From Vespula vulgaris (lineage: Eukaryota; Arthropoda; Insecta; Hymenoptera; Vespidae): DNA of 64,000 nucleotides. Positions 12,230 through 25,460 of this stretch are shown piece after piece; positions within the stretch are counted from its first letter, which is position 1, and each line of letters starts with the position of its first letter. The stretch lies in contig NC_066589.1 in the NCBI RefSeq assembly GCF_905475345.1, positions 6,751,501 through 6,815,500 of the forward strand. The letters run 5' to 3'. The notes below the pieces were generated by a model. It had not been told where the DNA came from, made no database searches, and was given only the letters and a program-made list of their open reading frames with translations. A program made the translations under genes and the position numbers.

Positions 12230-12420
12230 ACGTGCGTTGAAGCTCGGCCCGGGGGATATCCCAAGGCAAGTAACGTGGCTACGGACGGAGGCCGGAGGGG
12301 TGGTACCTGTGAAGAAAAGTGGGGGTAAAGCATCGAGGCTCTGCCTCCGCCCATACGGCCGAGATAAGCCGCGACCGGACTCGAAAGTCCGGCATGCCCC
12401 TTTTTACGTCCCTTACTTGC
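12230..12420. promoter_or_regulatory. GC-rich island with a perfect small hairpin
   Basis: This block is far richer in G and C than the TA-rich DNA around it. At 12375-12392 it holds a perfect stem-loop, CCGGACT-CGAA-AGTCCGG (7-bp stem, 4-base loop). It could be an enhancer, a promoter of a noncoding RNA or part of a structured RNA; the sequence does not decide. Confidence 0.3.
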
Positions 12421-12572
12421 TGCTCTTCCGACTTCAATCGTCTCTCCTAGAAAATATTGAAAACGCTCCTCGACTCTTTCTCTATCTTTCCATTTTCCTT
12501 CTTTTTCTTCCGAGAAGAAATGACAAAAACCGAAACAATAGCTTTTTAAACTTCTCATTTGAAATGAAAATC

Positions 12573-12573
<1 letters not shown>

Positions 12574-12612
<39 letters not shown>
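12574..12612. repeat. (TA)n tract
   Basis: Pure TA repeat. Confidence 0.9.
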
Positions 12613-12615
<3 letters not shown>

Positions 12616-12959
12616 AAATAATATATAAATAAAAAAAGATTTATATATATATGTGTGTATATGCATACAAGTGTATACGACGTTTATTTAATGCTAAATT
12701 TTAACGCGTTAAATTTGTATAAATGTATCGAGAAATAATATTGAACGTTCGTTATAACATTCTTTGTTCCTTTATTAGAAGCATGACTTTTTATTTAACG
12801 CCTTTCAAGCGTTTTATTATAATTAATTATAGTATATTGCTGTTGACGTTTATGAAAGCGTTGACCGCCGAGCCAATTTTGCAATCGATTGTTCCCTTAT
12901 TTTCTTTCATAAATATATTTACCCCATTTCTTTTTTTAATCAAAGTATAAAACAATTTG

Positions 12960-13006
<47 letters not shown>
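12960..13006. repeat. (TA)n tract
   Basis: Pure TA repeat of about 45 bp. Confidence 0.9.
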
Positions 13007-13011
<5 letters not shown>

Positions 13012-13444
13012 TAAAATTCGATTGGATTTTTTTAGTGACATTTATTAATATCTATAATACATCGAAGACAGGTTTGCGGGATGTTTTGTGATTAGTAAAC
13101 TGAGCAACGAACTACCGTGTTTTGAGTTATTATCTGTGGTATTTCATTTAATCTATCAGAAAAAATGTGATCAATATGGCTTGATGTGATAGAGAAATTA
13201 TTTTCATCCCCCTAAAATATACACACATACACATGTATATACATAATATTGTAATCTAATAATAAACTTTAATACCTGTTTTTCTAATTAAGTATATTTT
13301 CAAAATAACATGTTATTTCATTTATTACGTTATTAACTCTTTCTCTTTCGTCTCATTGAACCATTTTACTGATCAGATTAATTTGTATGTAATTATCGTA
13401 AAATAGCTTGTCTCTAAAGCATCTTTGCGGGTAGTTTAAATCAA

Positions 13445-13445
<1 letters not shown>

Positions 13446-13505
<60 letters not shown>
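13446..13505. repeat. (CT)n tract
   Basis: CT repeat with one TTT break. Confidence 0.9.
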
Positions 13506-13506
<1 letters not shown>

Positions 13507-16500
13507 AGACAAGAAGGAAGGAAGCGTACAAGGATCATTAATTGCAATCTCAATAGACTGTCTAGGACTATCCACGCGACGTGCATGGACCAAGAACACT
13601 GACTTCCGGGAATGAGGGCCCTCGCGAGCCATTCTGGAATATGTGGGTTAGATTAAACGCGTCGTTATAACTTGGACAAAGCATTGTTCTTAGAAACTAT
13701 CTTGGAGTTTATACGTTAATTCTGAACAAAGTTAATATACGTAGGTAGGTATAGAATATATGAAATGTCCCTTTCTAATCGATTTTTATAAACAGATATT
13801 GGAACTTTTATTATAAATCCATTTAAAGAAAATAAAATCCATTTAAAGAAAAATTTTTAACTTTGATCTAAATGCGAATAATTCATATAAAATTTTAAAT
13901 CAAACATAATGTAAAATTAATAATGTAATGATTTGAGTTAATTTAATTTAATTTAATTTAATATGGTACGCTTGAAGCATTTGAAAGAATTTATATCGCA
14001 TATAGAAATTTAAAAGATGGATTTTTCAAGATTGTAGAAATGACAAAGAAAGGATATCCTTTTTTGCCTTTCATTGTTTTTTACATCGTCGTTAATACAA
14101 TGTCTATCTATGTGTATGTTCATGCAGATTCGAAAATGAATGTACGCCATCGTTCAAAGCTTCGGACCCTACAGTACACGGATTTTCGCTATTCCGCGTA
14201 GTTGCATTCTCTGTGACCTTACTTTCCAAACAGCAATATGACAAATGATGCATGCGGTCTGCTCATTTTCTACATATCCGTTCCACAATCGCTCCATCTA
14301 CATACCGTGCGTGGCTCGATGCGAAGTCGTGAAGCGGGTGGTCGCTTCCAGATTGTTTTACGAACACCTAGATCAAAATGGGGCCATACCGGACACTGAT
14401 CGTTTCTCTTTTTACTTTGAACATGTTTTATACCTCACATTTTTCGTGCATAATACATAAATAGATTATTACAGAAATGAAAATAGAAAATAGATAGTTA
14501 CAGAAATGATATTTCCTTATAAAATGATTTTAACATCTAATAAAATCAAATCGTTAAAGACGTTGATATATAAAAGTGAAATAGAATTTATGTCAAGTCA
14601 TCAAACAGTTGATAAAAAAAAAATATAGATCGTAGAAATAAGAAAAATGGTAAAAAACTGATTTCAACGCCACTTGAAGCTATGTGAAAATATAAATAAA
14701 AAAAAAAAAAAAAACTGAAAAAATCTAATAATAAAAATTCTCTTGGTAATTCGACAAAGATTGGTAAAAAAATGGGATGATATCTGTTTGTAGAGGATTT
14801 GAATTTATTACAATAGCGAGGTTGCATAATGAAAACTATAAAAGATCGATAAAGTTAAATATAATATTAAAAACAGTACATCATTTTATTACGCGATATA
14901 CTTACCTAATTGTTGTTATTTTATATGTTTAATCACATATGTATCTATATCAGTTTCATAACATCAAGTCGAAAATAATACCGACGGCTGAACAAAATTG
15001 TAAATTCAGAAAATAATGATAGATCTGGTGTGAACGATCCTCATTAGATGTAATTGGAAGGGATTAACGAGTCACGGCTCCATTTATCAAGTAGCGTAAT
15101 TACAAAGCATCTCTCTCACTCTCTTTCACTCTCTCTTTCTCTCTCACGCTTTCAACCATTTCACTCGCACCGCCTCCGCATCAGCCTTACTCCCTTGCAT
15201 TCATCGCGATGCTTTACGCGCCGTGCTCGCTTCGTCGACTGACTGACATCCCCCAAAGACAGTTTCGCATCTCGAATACGTTGGGTTGTAACTAAAGATA
15301 ACAGAGCATTTCGTGTCGTCGAGAAAAGGGGAGAGCGAGAGATATCCGAAATGAAATTTCGATAGGTTTTGCATATTTACTTTCAAATCTATCTTATACT
15401 TTATAATAGAATTATTGTATAATTTTTACAATATCGATAATAAATAAATATATATATATCATTATTATAAACTTCTCAGAAAATTATAAATTATATAAAA
15501 AGCTAAATTCGTTATAACTGAACAATTAAAAGACGTTATTGTAGTATCGAAAATTGTAATGAGCATGTTTGAAAAAACATGAAAAGCAATATATTATAAT
15601 ATTAAAAACAAGTTATATCGATATAAAAAGCTCACAGTAGAGTACGGTAGCGAAGTTACGCTAATAGGTAGCGATAAGAGTTGAAAAAGCAACTGTGGGT
15701 TCCAATGCTTGACATGGATCGTCCTTTCGATCTCCAGAATTAATTAGAAACATCGACGCACGGGAGTGGTGTAACCTTATCTGTTCTTAGTCTCTGTGAC
15801 AGTAACGTCTCCGGAGTAACCAGATGAAGAGGGAACGTTGTTGCTTCTGCTACCGGTATTACCATTGTCGCGTGACTCTTTCCTCTCATTATCTATCCTG
15901 TCAGCTATAATAATATACGTAAGTTATACGAGTCCGTTTCGATCAAGATTTCCATGGAATATTTTATTCTCCCTTTTTTTTTTTTCTTAATTTGAAGATA
16001 TTTCGTATTCGAATTGAAAGGAATGATTAAATAATATTTTAATTGCAACGATTTTACAAGTATATATACATATATATTTTATAGGTCAATGGAATTCATT
16101 GAAAAAAAAGAGAAGAATATATCCCGAATATAAATATTTTCCAAAAAATAATCCCTTGGAAGCTGTTCAATTTTACTTTGTTGAGAGATGAACAAGGAAA
16201 TATTTGGATAATCTTCTTGCAGCATGCATCCTTCAGGTCTTGCAGATTTTTCAATGCATACGAAATTCATGCAGGAAACATGCCAGTCTACGTTCAAATG
16301 AATAACTATCATTCTGACTACTACCTACAAGAACTATATCATTCTTCATCAACATCATATATCAAATATTTGCTTACATTTAAGCCATTCTCGATTCGAT
16401 GCTGGTAGGTCAGAGTGAAAAGAGAAAAGGGAGAAGGAGACGAGCCAGGCAATATTTCGAAATCACGAAAACTGTCCGAGGGCGGGAGTGCATTTTTATC

Positions 16501-16737
16501 TGCTCTCTCACTCTCTCTCTTTCTTTCTCTTTGTCTCTCTTTCTCTCTCAGTGACGGTGGAGTCAACTCGGAGTGGCGCGGCAGCAACAACTGCGCTATT
16601 ACGAAGAGCCGTCGACGGTACCTGTCGCTGGTCGCTGCCCCTGTGCACAGAGAAAGGGAGAAAGAGAGAGAGAGAGAAACAGAGAGAGAGAGAGGGAAAG
16701 AGAAAGAGAGACAGAGAAAAAAGAAAAGAACGAAGCT

Positions 16738-16796
<59 letters not shown>

Positions 16797-16797
16797 A
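16501..16797. repeat. (CT)n and (GA)n inverted pair
   Basis: A CT tract at 16501-16550 and a long GA tract at 16649-16797 are separated by about 100 bp of unique sequence. On one RNA strand the two could pair. Confidence 0.85.
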
Positions 16798-17130
16798 TGG
16801 CTAGGCGGCGCAAAGGCTTCGGCTCGCAAGCCGCACGTTCATTAATCTTGATCGGATCAGTCGAGATAGCGGCGAGCTGTTTCGGAAACCCTCTCCCGCT
16901 ACCCCTTCTCATCAAGTCCCCTAGTACCATCGCCTCCATCTCCTCCACCTCTCCCTCCTTCTTCACCTCCTCCTTCAACTTCGCCACCACCACCTTCGCC
17001 TCCTTTTTCTCTCCCGTTCGCTTCAGCAACTCTTTCCATCTTTCCTGTAGGAACCTCTCCTCGCGTTTCGCCTCATCCGAAGGTCGGACCAAAGAAAATC
17101 CCCTAGCTCGGTTCGGCACCACACTGCCGA
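16797..17130. other. Complex island beside a GA tract, open on both strands
   Basis: Long frames overlap here in opposite directions: 232 codons on + (16797-17495) and 251 codons on - (16508-17263). The - frame has a charged, Lys/Glu-rich composition (about residues 80-170) but then runs into a pure (CT)n repeat translation, and neither frame shows a known domain. Strand-skewed low-complexity CTCC repeats explain the openness of both. I treat it as probable regulatory or repeat-derived DNA rather than a gene. Confidence 0.35.
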
Positions 17131-17330
17131 CGACGTCGAGGATGGCCGGCCACCTTAATTCCGCTCGGATTGCCTGCCAATCCGTCCACCCGTCCCAACC
17201 ACCCCCCTCTGTCCCCTCTATACCCCCCTTTCTCTTCCTTTCCTCATCCCTAGTCACCACCACCCAACTTACCTCATCCTACCGATCTCGACCGTATGAT
17301 TCATTAAAATTCCTTTTGTTTTACCTCGAT
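17130..17330. repeat. Duplicated block, copy 1, with hairpin 20-mer
   Basis: This block shares GACGTCGAGG near its left end, the exact 20-mer CGGATTGCCTGCCAATCCGT (17166-17185) and ATTCATTAAAATTC plus CTTTTG near its right end with the block at 17780-17920, in the same order and orientation. The 20-mer contains a perfect hairpin, CGGATTG-CCTGC-CAATCCG. The middle parts have diverged and differ in length. Confidence 0.65.
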
Positions 17331-17779
17331 ACCAACTTCCCCTGTTCCCTCGTCGTTCTCCTTCGTCTACTTCTCCTTCGATACGCCGCACACTTTTTCC
17401 AACTTAATCCGCTCTTTGTTTCTATACCGGCTTTATGGAAAAAGCTCGACTATAACCATGAGTTCTTTTATAGCGAATGTCATCGTTTTAAATGATAGTA
17501 TTCATTCGAATTTTATCAATACGATGTTTTTAAAAATGTTCCTGATGTGTTACGCGTTTTTGATATTATTTGAAAAGAGGTAAATATGAGATACAGAATG
17601 AAAGTCTTTAGCAAAGATATCGATCGTTTTGTTCTACTTTCATCAATTTTTCTATACGATGTGGTATTAATTAATAAATCATTTTTGTAAGTAGATAAAA
17701 CGTAAGAATTTTACCGCAAGAATAGAAAATAGAATTTTATAGGAAGAATAGAAAAAGAAATCAGCACGTAGAACGATTA

Positions 17780-17920
17780 CAATGGCGACGTCGTTGTCGA
17801 GGTCGGTCAGTCGGCTTTAATTTCAACCGGATTGCCTGCCAATCCGTTGTCCAGCCCTCTAGCTCTCTACTGCCGCGTTGCTCCTTATAATTCATTAAAA
17901 TTCTTTTTGCTTCCCTGAAA
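17780..17920. repeat. Duplicated block, copy 2, with hairpin 20-mer
   Basis: This is the second copy of the block at 17130-17330. The shared 20-mer is at 17828-17847, and the right-hand match ATTCATTAAAATTC follows near 17890-17903. Upstream, GGCGACGTCGTTGTCGAGG matches the GACGACGTCGAGG of copy 1. The copies are about 660 bp apart. Confidence 0.65.
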
Positions 17921-20647
17921 ACGTGATGGATCCTGTTTTCAATTTGGTAGAGCCCCGACAGCGAATACTATAACACCCCGTCGTGGAGTAGTCGCGGAAT
18001 AGCAATGAGTCTTTCGGTCTACCACTGCCTGAACTGCCTGCCTTAACTTCCTGTCTTATAACTAATCTGCTTGGAAAGAATCTCTTTTTTCTCGGGAGAC
18101 AGACTTTTTTTGGATGAGAAAATAATACCAATTGAATGTCGATCGAAAAAAACTCGAGAAATTCTTACATCTTTAATAAGAAATCTACGTCTATAATAAA
18201 AAGGAGAGAAAGGAAGAAAAAGAACGAATAGATACAAGAGAATAAAAGGAAGCTCGAATAATCGATCCTAAAATTTCTTTTCATTTTTTTCGCGCTCTTT
18301 CTTATCTCCTCGTTCCTTTCCTTTTTATATTCCTATGTTTTTTTTATTCGAATAGCTACGATTCGTTTTTCTCAGCAACACCGTCGTAAATCATCGGCGA
18401 ACGTAGACGGGTGAGAATTTGCGGAAAGGCTGACCGGTAGCGCGACACCCTTATCCCGTCTGGAGTATCCCCTTCAACGCTGACCGAATTGGATATTAAC
18501 GCCCTTCATGTAATTAATCCTATAATCCTGTTATCCTGTGTTTCGTGTGCACGAGAGCATTCGGATTTACCTTTTATCACAGTTTCAAACCTGATAATCA
18601 ACATCTATCAACGTGCTTTCCAAATCATTTTTACAAAAATATATTATATAACGTCGAAATTATGTAAATATGATAATGTACGTTATAATACATGTAGTTA
18701 TTAGCAATTTAAAATCCAAGATATATTTTTATTTTTTTAGTTTTAAAAAAACGGATCATCAATTTTGATAAAATTTTTTTACAGGTGGAATGCTTAAATA
18801 TGTATATATACCTACTTACATACCACCGTATATTATTTGTCTAATTTCAACCTCTTAATTCGCCGATATCGAGAGGACCTCGTTACATTAATCAAGCAAC
18901 GTTGAATTGCCAATTTCATCGTGTTATCCGAATAGTGAACGCACCGGTAAACGAGGTCTGATAGATGCTTAAAACAAACCCTTAATTGAATTCACACTTA
19001 GTCACTCCGTATCCCTTACAAAAGAGCAAGTCATCCGACACTGATTTTTCTCCGGTTCCTATACCCACTTGTTTCGACCAATTTACTTCCGTATCGCTAC
19101 TTCTACTTTCAATAGGAAAAGTGTTGATATTGTATCGTTTCAAAGATTTCCTTTTTGAAGTTCTTAATTTGTTACTTTGAAAAAATTGTACGAAAAATTT
19201 TTTTATATTTGAAAAAAAATGTGTAGATTTATGTAGTATTTACATTTTCATTATTCATCTGTAGGTAGTGTTAAAAAATAAATACAACATTTTCTCAAAT
19301 ATGAATTTACGAAAATCTTTTCGATCGGCATGGCAACGATGTCGCCATCGTGTTACCATCTTGCGTATGCAAAATTCTATAAGGGCTTATCGTAGATGCT
19401 GTTACTGCTTTTCCGTGGCTCCGTACTAGAGGCGTTACATTATTCATGTTTAATATCATCAAGTATTTCATCCCCCACGACTAAAAGCAGGCGGCTCGAG
19501 CCGGCACCGAGTGGCGGCTCTAATATTGCCAGAAGGGATGGACTGATGGACGGACAGCCGGCGATAACACCTTTGCGTGCCGTATAAAGAAACTTGGCAT
19601 TGAGATTGCAAAGGGTCGCTTTCCTCAAAACATGACCCACTTCCTTGAAAAGATGCGAAGATAAGAAAAAACACCGTCGGCTAACTTTTTGAAGCACATT
19701 CGTCGATCGATAAAGTTTCTCTCGACTAACACTCGAAGAAAAATACTTTAAACTAGCGAGAATAATTTTAATTAATACAAAATATAATTAAAAAAATATT
19801 TAATATAATTATATATATATATATTAAATGTTTTTTTTATTATTTGGATTAATTAAAATTATTTTTGATAGTTGGAGTATTCTTCTCCGATTTACACATA
19901 CATACACACACACATACACATTTAGTTACAATATATATTTATATATAGTTACAACGTTTCAATATACGTTTGTTTTCTTATACGTAATAATAATTAAAAA
20001 TTCGTATTAGGATATATTAAAAATGTATCGCATTTGAGTTGTATTATTTTAATTATGAGGAAATGAAAATAATATCGATTTGAATATATAAGGTAAAGAA
20101 TATTTATTTGTGACAGATTTCAAGAAATATAAAGATAATATCCTGACTCGAATTACAGGTGGGAATCTAGTCATTATCGCACCGGCGAACCTTGACTACA
20201 TTACCTCCTGGTTTACATGAAACGACCATTAGCACGCTCGTAATTAATTAGGAGGCTACTTCGGACGTCGAGAATGTCGGAAGCCGTGGATGAGCTTGAA
20301 TATCGTGTTTGAAGTAAAAGAAATGAACGGCGATCCTTATCGTGTCAATTGCTATGGCACGTTCGCCTAATGTTTTACTGTCGCATCAAAATTTCTAAGA
20401 TTTCGTACATTCTTCAAAATAAAATTATTGTAATAATCAATATCTAAGAATTTCTTTTTCCCTCGTGATATATACATCGTACGATATCAATTTTAAACCC
20501 TATGACGAAAATGATTTACTTCTAATAAATAAATAAATTTTTTAACAAATTTTCAATCTAAATATCGAAACAGCGTAAACGAAATTCTTTCTATAAAATC
20601 TCGATATGATGAAAGATCTAAAGCCATCACAAAATATTCTAATATTA

Positions 20648-20649
<2 letters not shown>

Positions 20650-20692
<43 letters not shown>
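20650..20692. repeat. (TA)n tract
   Basis: Pure AT repeat. Confidence 0.9.
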
Positions 20693-20694
<2 letters not shown>

Positions 20695-22400
20695 AAGCAA
20701 TTTTAACTACAATTTAAGAAAATGTTCTAAAACTATTGTTTAATATTCTAAAAGCATCTTTCAAAAAGTCACAGTTAAAATATATCTAATTATTTAACGG
20801 AAGGGACTAACGTCAACGTAAAAGTTGAGACAAAAAGTAGCACGAGAACATTGACCGTATCGCAAACAAGGGAACGATCGAAGTAGACTACTCGGCACGA
20901 TGTTCTTCTTCCTCTTGAGCGAGTAGCACGAAAATATAACGTTTATAAACGTTTCGAAGAAAACGATCGTTCATCAGAAAGTCTCCGCGACTCGTTGTAC
21001 GACATTGAAAGGAGTGAGAGAAAAGATAGATAGACAGACAGAAAGAAAGAGAGAGAAAGAGAAAGAGAGAGAGAAAGAGAAGGGGTCAAAAAAACAAGCT
21101 TTTAATCCTGGGTGCGTCAGAGAGGTCACGGAAAGCAGGAAGAAGGGGGTGGGTGTAGGTTGTCAGCGTCGCGGCGTCGCCAGGGACGCGTCGCCAGGGA
21201 CGCCTCACCATCCCCATATCCCATCAGCCTCGTTCTCATTCCCAAGTTCCTCTGTCGCTTCCTCCTTTCCTTCAACCTTTACCCTCTCTTCCCCAACCAC
21301 TACTACTATCACTACCACCACTACCTACACCACCCATTCCACCCCCAAGCGAACCCGATTCGGCCGACAATACGCCGGAAATTTCATCGAACCGTTCGCT
21401 TGCCTCGAGCTAACATCCCCCGTTGATTTCCGCGGGGAGCAGCTGACTCTAGCAAACCCTCCTGTCGATATCCTGCGAATACCAATGGCCGATTTACCAA
21501 TTTATTTTCTTCTACCAAATATTTCGATTAGTTTTAGATATATCTAATTGATAGAAAATTTACAGTTTGATATGTTTCACTTCTATTCAACGTTCGAATT
21601 GTAAATATTTTCAATTAATTTCTTACAAGTTCTTTTTTAATAGATCAATACGATGTTCTCGGCATATTATTGAATTACATTCGCGTAATAATAGGATATT
21701 CGATGATAACTATCATTTTTATAGGAAATAAATATATTGCAAAGGAACTTAATAGATTACGAGTTAGAAAAAAGTAGAAGAAAGCGTGGAAGAAGATGTT
21801 AGACGAGCAATTTCGATCGATCAGATGTAAGTTGACGTAGTCAAAGTCATCCTATTTGAAAGATCCACGATTCCTTCGTCGAGTGTTTTCTACTCCTTCC
21901 TCGATGAGAGATATCTCTTACGGATAACTTCATTTAACGTAATCTGCGAATTTGATTCTAAAAAAAACTACTGTGTATTGACAGCAAAGAACCATCTATA
22001 TTAATAACCCGATTTAAAGATTATAATCCAATAAGAAGTCTCATTTTTATAACGATAATTATTAACACACAAATACCCAACCAAAAAAAAAAAAAGAAAA
22101 CTCATGGGGCATCATGATACCTATCTCAAAACCATCCCTTAAACCGGTTTCATTTAAAATCCGTAAAATCCAACGTCCGTCCGGTCCCATGGAATGTAAA
22201 GCGTAGGAGAGTCAAAGATAGTAGGTATGGTGAACGTAGAAGCTTCTCTAATAATCGGGAACGCCAGCACAATGGAATCGTATCGGGAGAAAGGCAGGAA
22301 GAAGAAAGGAAGAAAGTAGGGAGAGAGGAAAAGCTGCAGCCAACAGGATTGCAGGCGTTGTGCGAGTTGCTTCGTAACAGAAACGAGGAACGCCGACAGT

Positions 22401-22401
<1 letters not shown>

Positions 22402-22446
<45 letters not shown>

Positions 22447-22471
22447 GCAGAAGCAGAAGCAGCAGCAACAG
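22402..22471. repeat. (CAG)n tract
   Basis: About 13 pure CAG units, then CAG mixed with AAG and CAA. There is no splice or frame context to make it a polyglutamine exon. Confidence 0.9.
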
Positions 22472-22503
22472 CGGGGGTTGGTAAAAGAGAAAAGGGGGCA
22501 ACG

Positions 22504-22745
22504 CGAGTAAAAGAGAAAGAGAGAGAGGGAGAGAGAGAGAGAAAGAGAGAGAGAGGGAAAGGGAAGAGGAAAAAGACGAAGGGGAGAAAGAGCGGTGCAT
22601 GGCTCTCCGTCGCCATCATTAATCACGTTCTCGTGTCACGACTAGCGCTACGCTGCCAGGGGTACCTTACTAAGGGTATAGGGACGTTGGTACGGGACTA
22701 CCAAGAGGGAGGCCACCTCTCTTTCCCTCCCTCCCTCTCTCTCTT

Positions 22746-22820
<75 letters not shown>

Positions 22821-22822
22821 TG
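22504..22822. repeat. (GA)n and (CT)n inverted pair
   Basis: GA-rich at 22504-22590, then about 130 bp of unique sequence, then CT-rich at 22718-22822. This is the same arrangement as at 16501-16797 but with the order reversed. Confidence 0.85.
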
Positions 22823-23319
22823 CTTTCGTTCCCGATCACGACGCTCAGAGCAGCCTCCGTGGCCGACACCGAGACAGCCACGATTACCATCATCGCCGTC
22901 GCTCGACCCTACCGACAAGAACGCACACGCGAGTGCTATAATCCACTTTGGTACTTCGATCCGGCCGCGAAATGTAAAGCTTTCCCCGTAGCTGATACCT
23001 CGATGGGTAATCCCATCGGCGTGACTCTTCAAAAAATTTCTTTATTACGCGTACCGATATATTGTTGACTATCAATTAACTCTTTTTGCGATTGTTCATG
23101 GATATCGACTTATTTTGGATCTGTGGTGAACGTGTATTGGTAAAGTGAGATTGCTGCTTGGTTGCACCTTTCTTCGAGATCAAATCGAAAAATCTTTATG
23201 TTTGATCTTGTGAAAATTCTTAAGTATATTTAAATTGGAGAAGAACGATAATTTGTTTCTATCGTAATTATTTATTATGCGTTTTCAGCACATGCGTGGA
23301 AGTTACGGAGGGTGCCTTT

Positions 23320-23445
23320 TCCATTTTAATAATTATTCACATACTATTAGATGCGCTAGATGGAAAGTTTCTTTGATAATACCAAACTCATTAATTTCGC
23401 GTTAATATATGCTAATCGGGTTGAATAATTATTCGTAAACACGAA
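23320..23445. promoter_or_regulatory. Cluster of homeodomain-core sites
   Basis: Within about 120 bp lie TTAATAATTATTC (23326-23338), ATTAG, CATTAATTTCG, GTTAATATATGCTAATCG and a perfect 12-bp palindrome GAATAATTATTC (23423-23434). The AATAATTATTC core occurs twice about 95 bp apart. In a Hox cluster this suggests a homeodomain-responsive element, but AT-rich DNA makes such sites common, so confidence is low. Confidence 0.25.
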
Positions 23446-25160
23446 AATTTTTTATGACCTTTTATGCTTCCGTTTGAATCACGTAAAAGTAATATCGGTC
23501 GAATATGATCATAAATACGTTATTATCTCAGCATCCTGTTTCCATTGAAGAGTTATTTTCGAACACAGATATATTCATAATTAGCATGACGAATCGTACA
23601 AAAAAACTACTAATAATTCTAAGAAGACACTCCTGTGGTACTTCCTATAGATAAATTTTGCAGTCGAAGTATCTGTACTCATTGGAATAAAGAAGAATTA
23701 TCTTATATGAGATGGGAGGAAACAGTTATACGTAATTGCGGTAGAAAAAGGTAGAGAAATAATCGGGATGGTGTTATTATACGTGACGTCGAATAAGTTA
23801 GAAAAAACCTCGGTTTCCGGAGAACGTCCATCATCTTTTTTCCTTAAGATACAACATCCTTACTCAATATTAAGAACAATCATATAACGGAATGTTACAA
23901 CAAAGATCATAACTATCTATATCGTTTTGGTCGTAAAATAATCTATCTACCAGTTTCGTTTCCTTGCATCATTTCTATTTTTTTCCTTCTTCTTTTTTTT
24001 GTAGACAAATAAATAATCGTTCAGAATTTTAAAAGCATTGGTTCGTATTCTAATATAAATCTTTGATAGGCAATAATGTGTAGAAATATTCATAGTAAAT
24101 AAATGACGGTACGTCGTTATTGTCGGCATTAGACGTTTGCGAACATACAACGAAGACTGAAAGAAGAAGAAGGATCAAAATGGTGTGCGTGATTTCAACC
24201 CCAATCCTAATTACTCGAAGATAAATATCACTCCGTGGCTCGCGGATGGCGTGCTCCTGCAGCGCCGTCTGAGAGGTCGTCAGTCAAACGTGTCAGCTAC
24301 GCTTGGATGTTATCGGCTAGCATGGTAATCTTTGTATTACAGTCGTTCCGAACCTATGATGCACTGAAATTATCAAAGAAGAAAAAGAGAGGAGAACTTG
24401 TTCGGTTCCACACGCTAAAACGAATCGAGTTGGCCGACAGCTAAACTGATCATTCAACGTACAGAGTTCTTTCTTTAATAATAATACATAATTTAAGATT
24501 GACAATTATACCAAGAATTTATATAAAAGATTGGTATCATTACGTACCTGTAATTTTGACCGATTAGAATGTACATATAAGGTGGCATACACAAACTCTA
24601 TTAACCAATATCGTTAAAATGATGAATTGGAGAAATCCTGGATTAATACAATAAAAAGAATTATTTATACACATATAATTGTTTATATGTATACATAACA
24701 ATTTCAATGAAAGTAATTCGTAAGAGTTTACACAAGCCACTCGATATAATACATATAATTGTACGAATAATATTTTTATTTCGATTTAAATAGATGCATA
24801 CATAAAAAGCGAGAGTTACTTTTGTGCAGATATCTCATTCAAATCTTCTCACGTTCTTTTCCTCTTGGAAATAAATGAAACGTCAAAACATCCTATCAAG
24901 ACAAGACATTAGACGATCATAGCACGTCGTATGCATTTTCTAATCCGTATTTTTGCCGGATAGAAGATCGCCGATTCACTGTCGTCGTTTTCAGGCGCAT
25001 GAGAAATTACCTATCGCTCTGCTTTCTGTATTCGCGTTTCGAACTTTTAATTATCCGTTCCTCTGTATGGAGATAGGCGCGCGAACAGAGATGAAAAGCC
25101 TGTCCGAGATAATCATTGCTTAGATTAGTTCGAGCCAGCGTACCTCGCATGCGGCAGGTA

Positions 25161-25227
25161 CTCACACACAAACACAAACACAAATACACGCGCGCGCACA
25201 CATACACACACACACACATATATATTT
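25161..25227. repeat. (CA)n tract
   Basis: CA repeat with AAACA, CGCG and TA interruptions. Confidence 0.85.
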
Positions 25228-25398
25228 GATACGAGCACTAGCACGTAAGATATTGTTCTCCCAATGAAATTAATAGTGGGAGTAAGCTCCGGCACATAAC
25301 ATTAATCCTCGCGGTATTAGTGACACGTTGAAGAGCTGAGCCCAGATCCTACGGAGGGAGACAACGGAAGAGTGGATGGAGAATCGAGAAGCGAACGA

Positions 25399-25429
25399 AA
25401 GAGAGACAGAAAGAGAAAGAGAAACCGAA

Positions 25430-25460
<31 letters not shown>
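25399..25460. repeat. (GA)n tract
   Basis: GA repeat with GACA and AAAG interruptions. Confidence 0.85.

Larger units (their letters stand above)
9281..16500. other. Intergenic spacer 3' of Dfd, left part
   Basis: No gene is recognised. The stretch is AT-rich and holds the MITE at 10001-10087 and many microsatellites, listed separately. An island at 12230-12420 is much richer in GC. Open frames such as 11946-12611 read through repeat tracts and show no domain. A pentamer run (TTTAA)n lies at 13939-13962, and a short direct repeat (AAATCCATTTAAAGAAAA type) lies near 13814-13853. Confidence 0.6.

Noticed and set aside
22150..22626. Cys-, Leu- or Ala-run frames on - over the CAG tract
   Set aside because: All three - frames are open through the (CAG)n and GA tracts, which is a repeat effect; no domain and no splice context.
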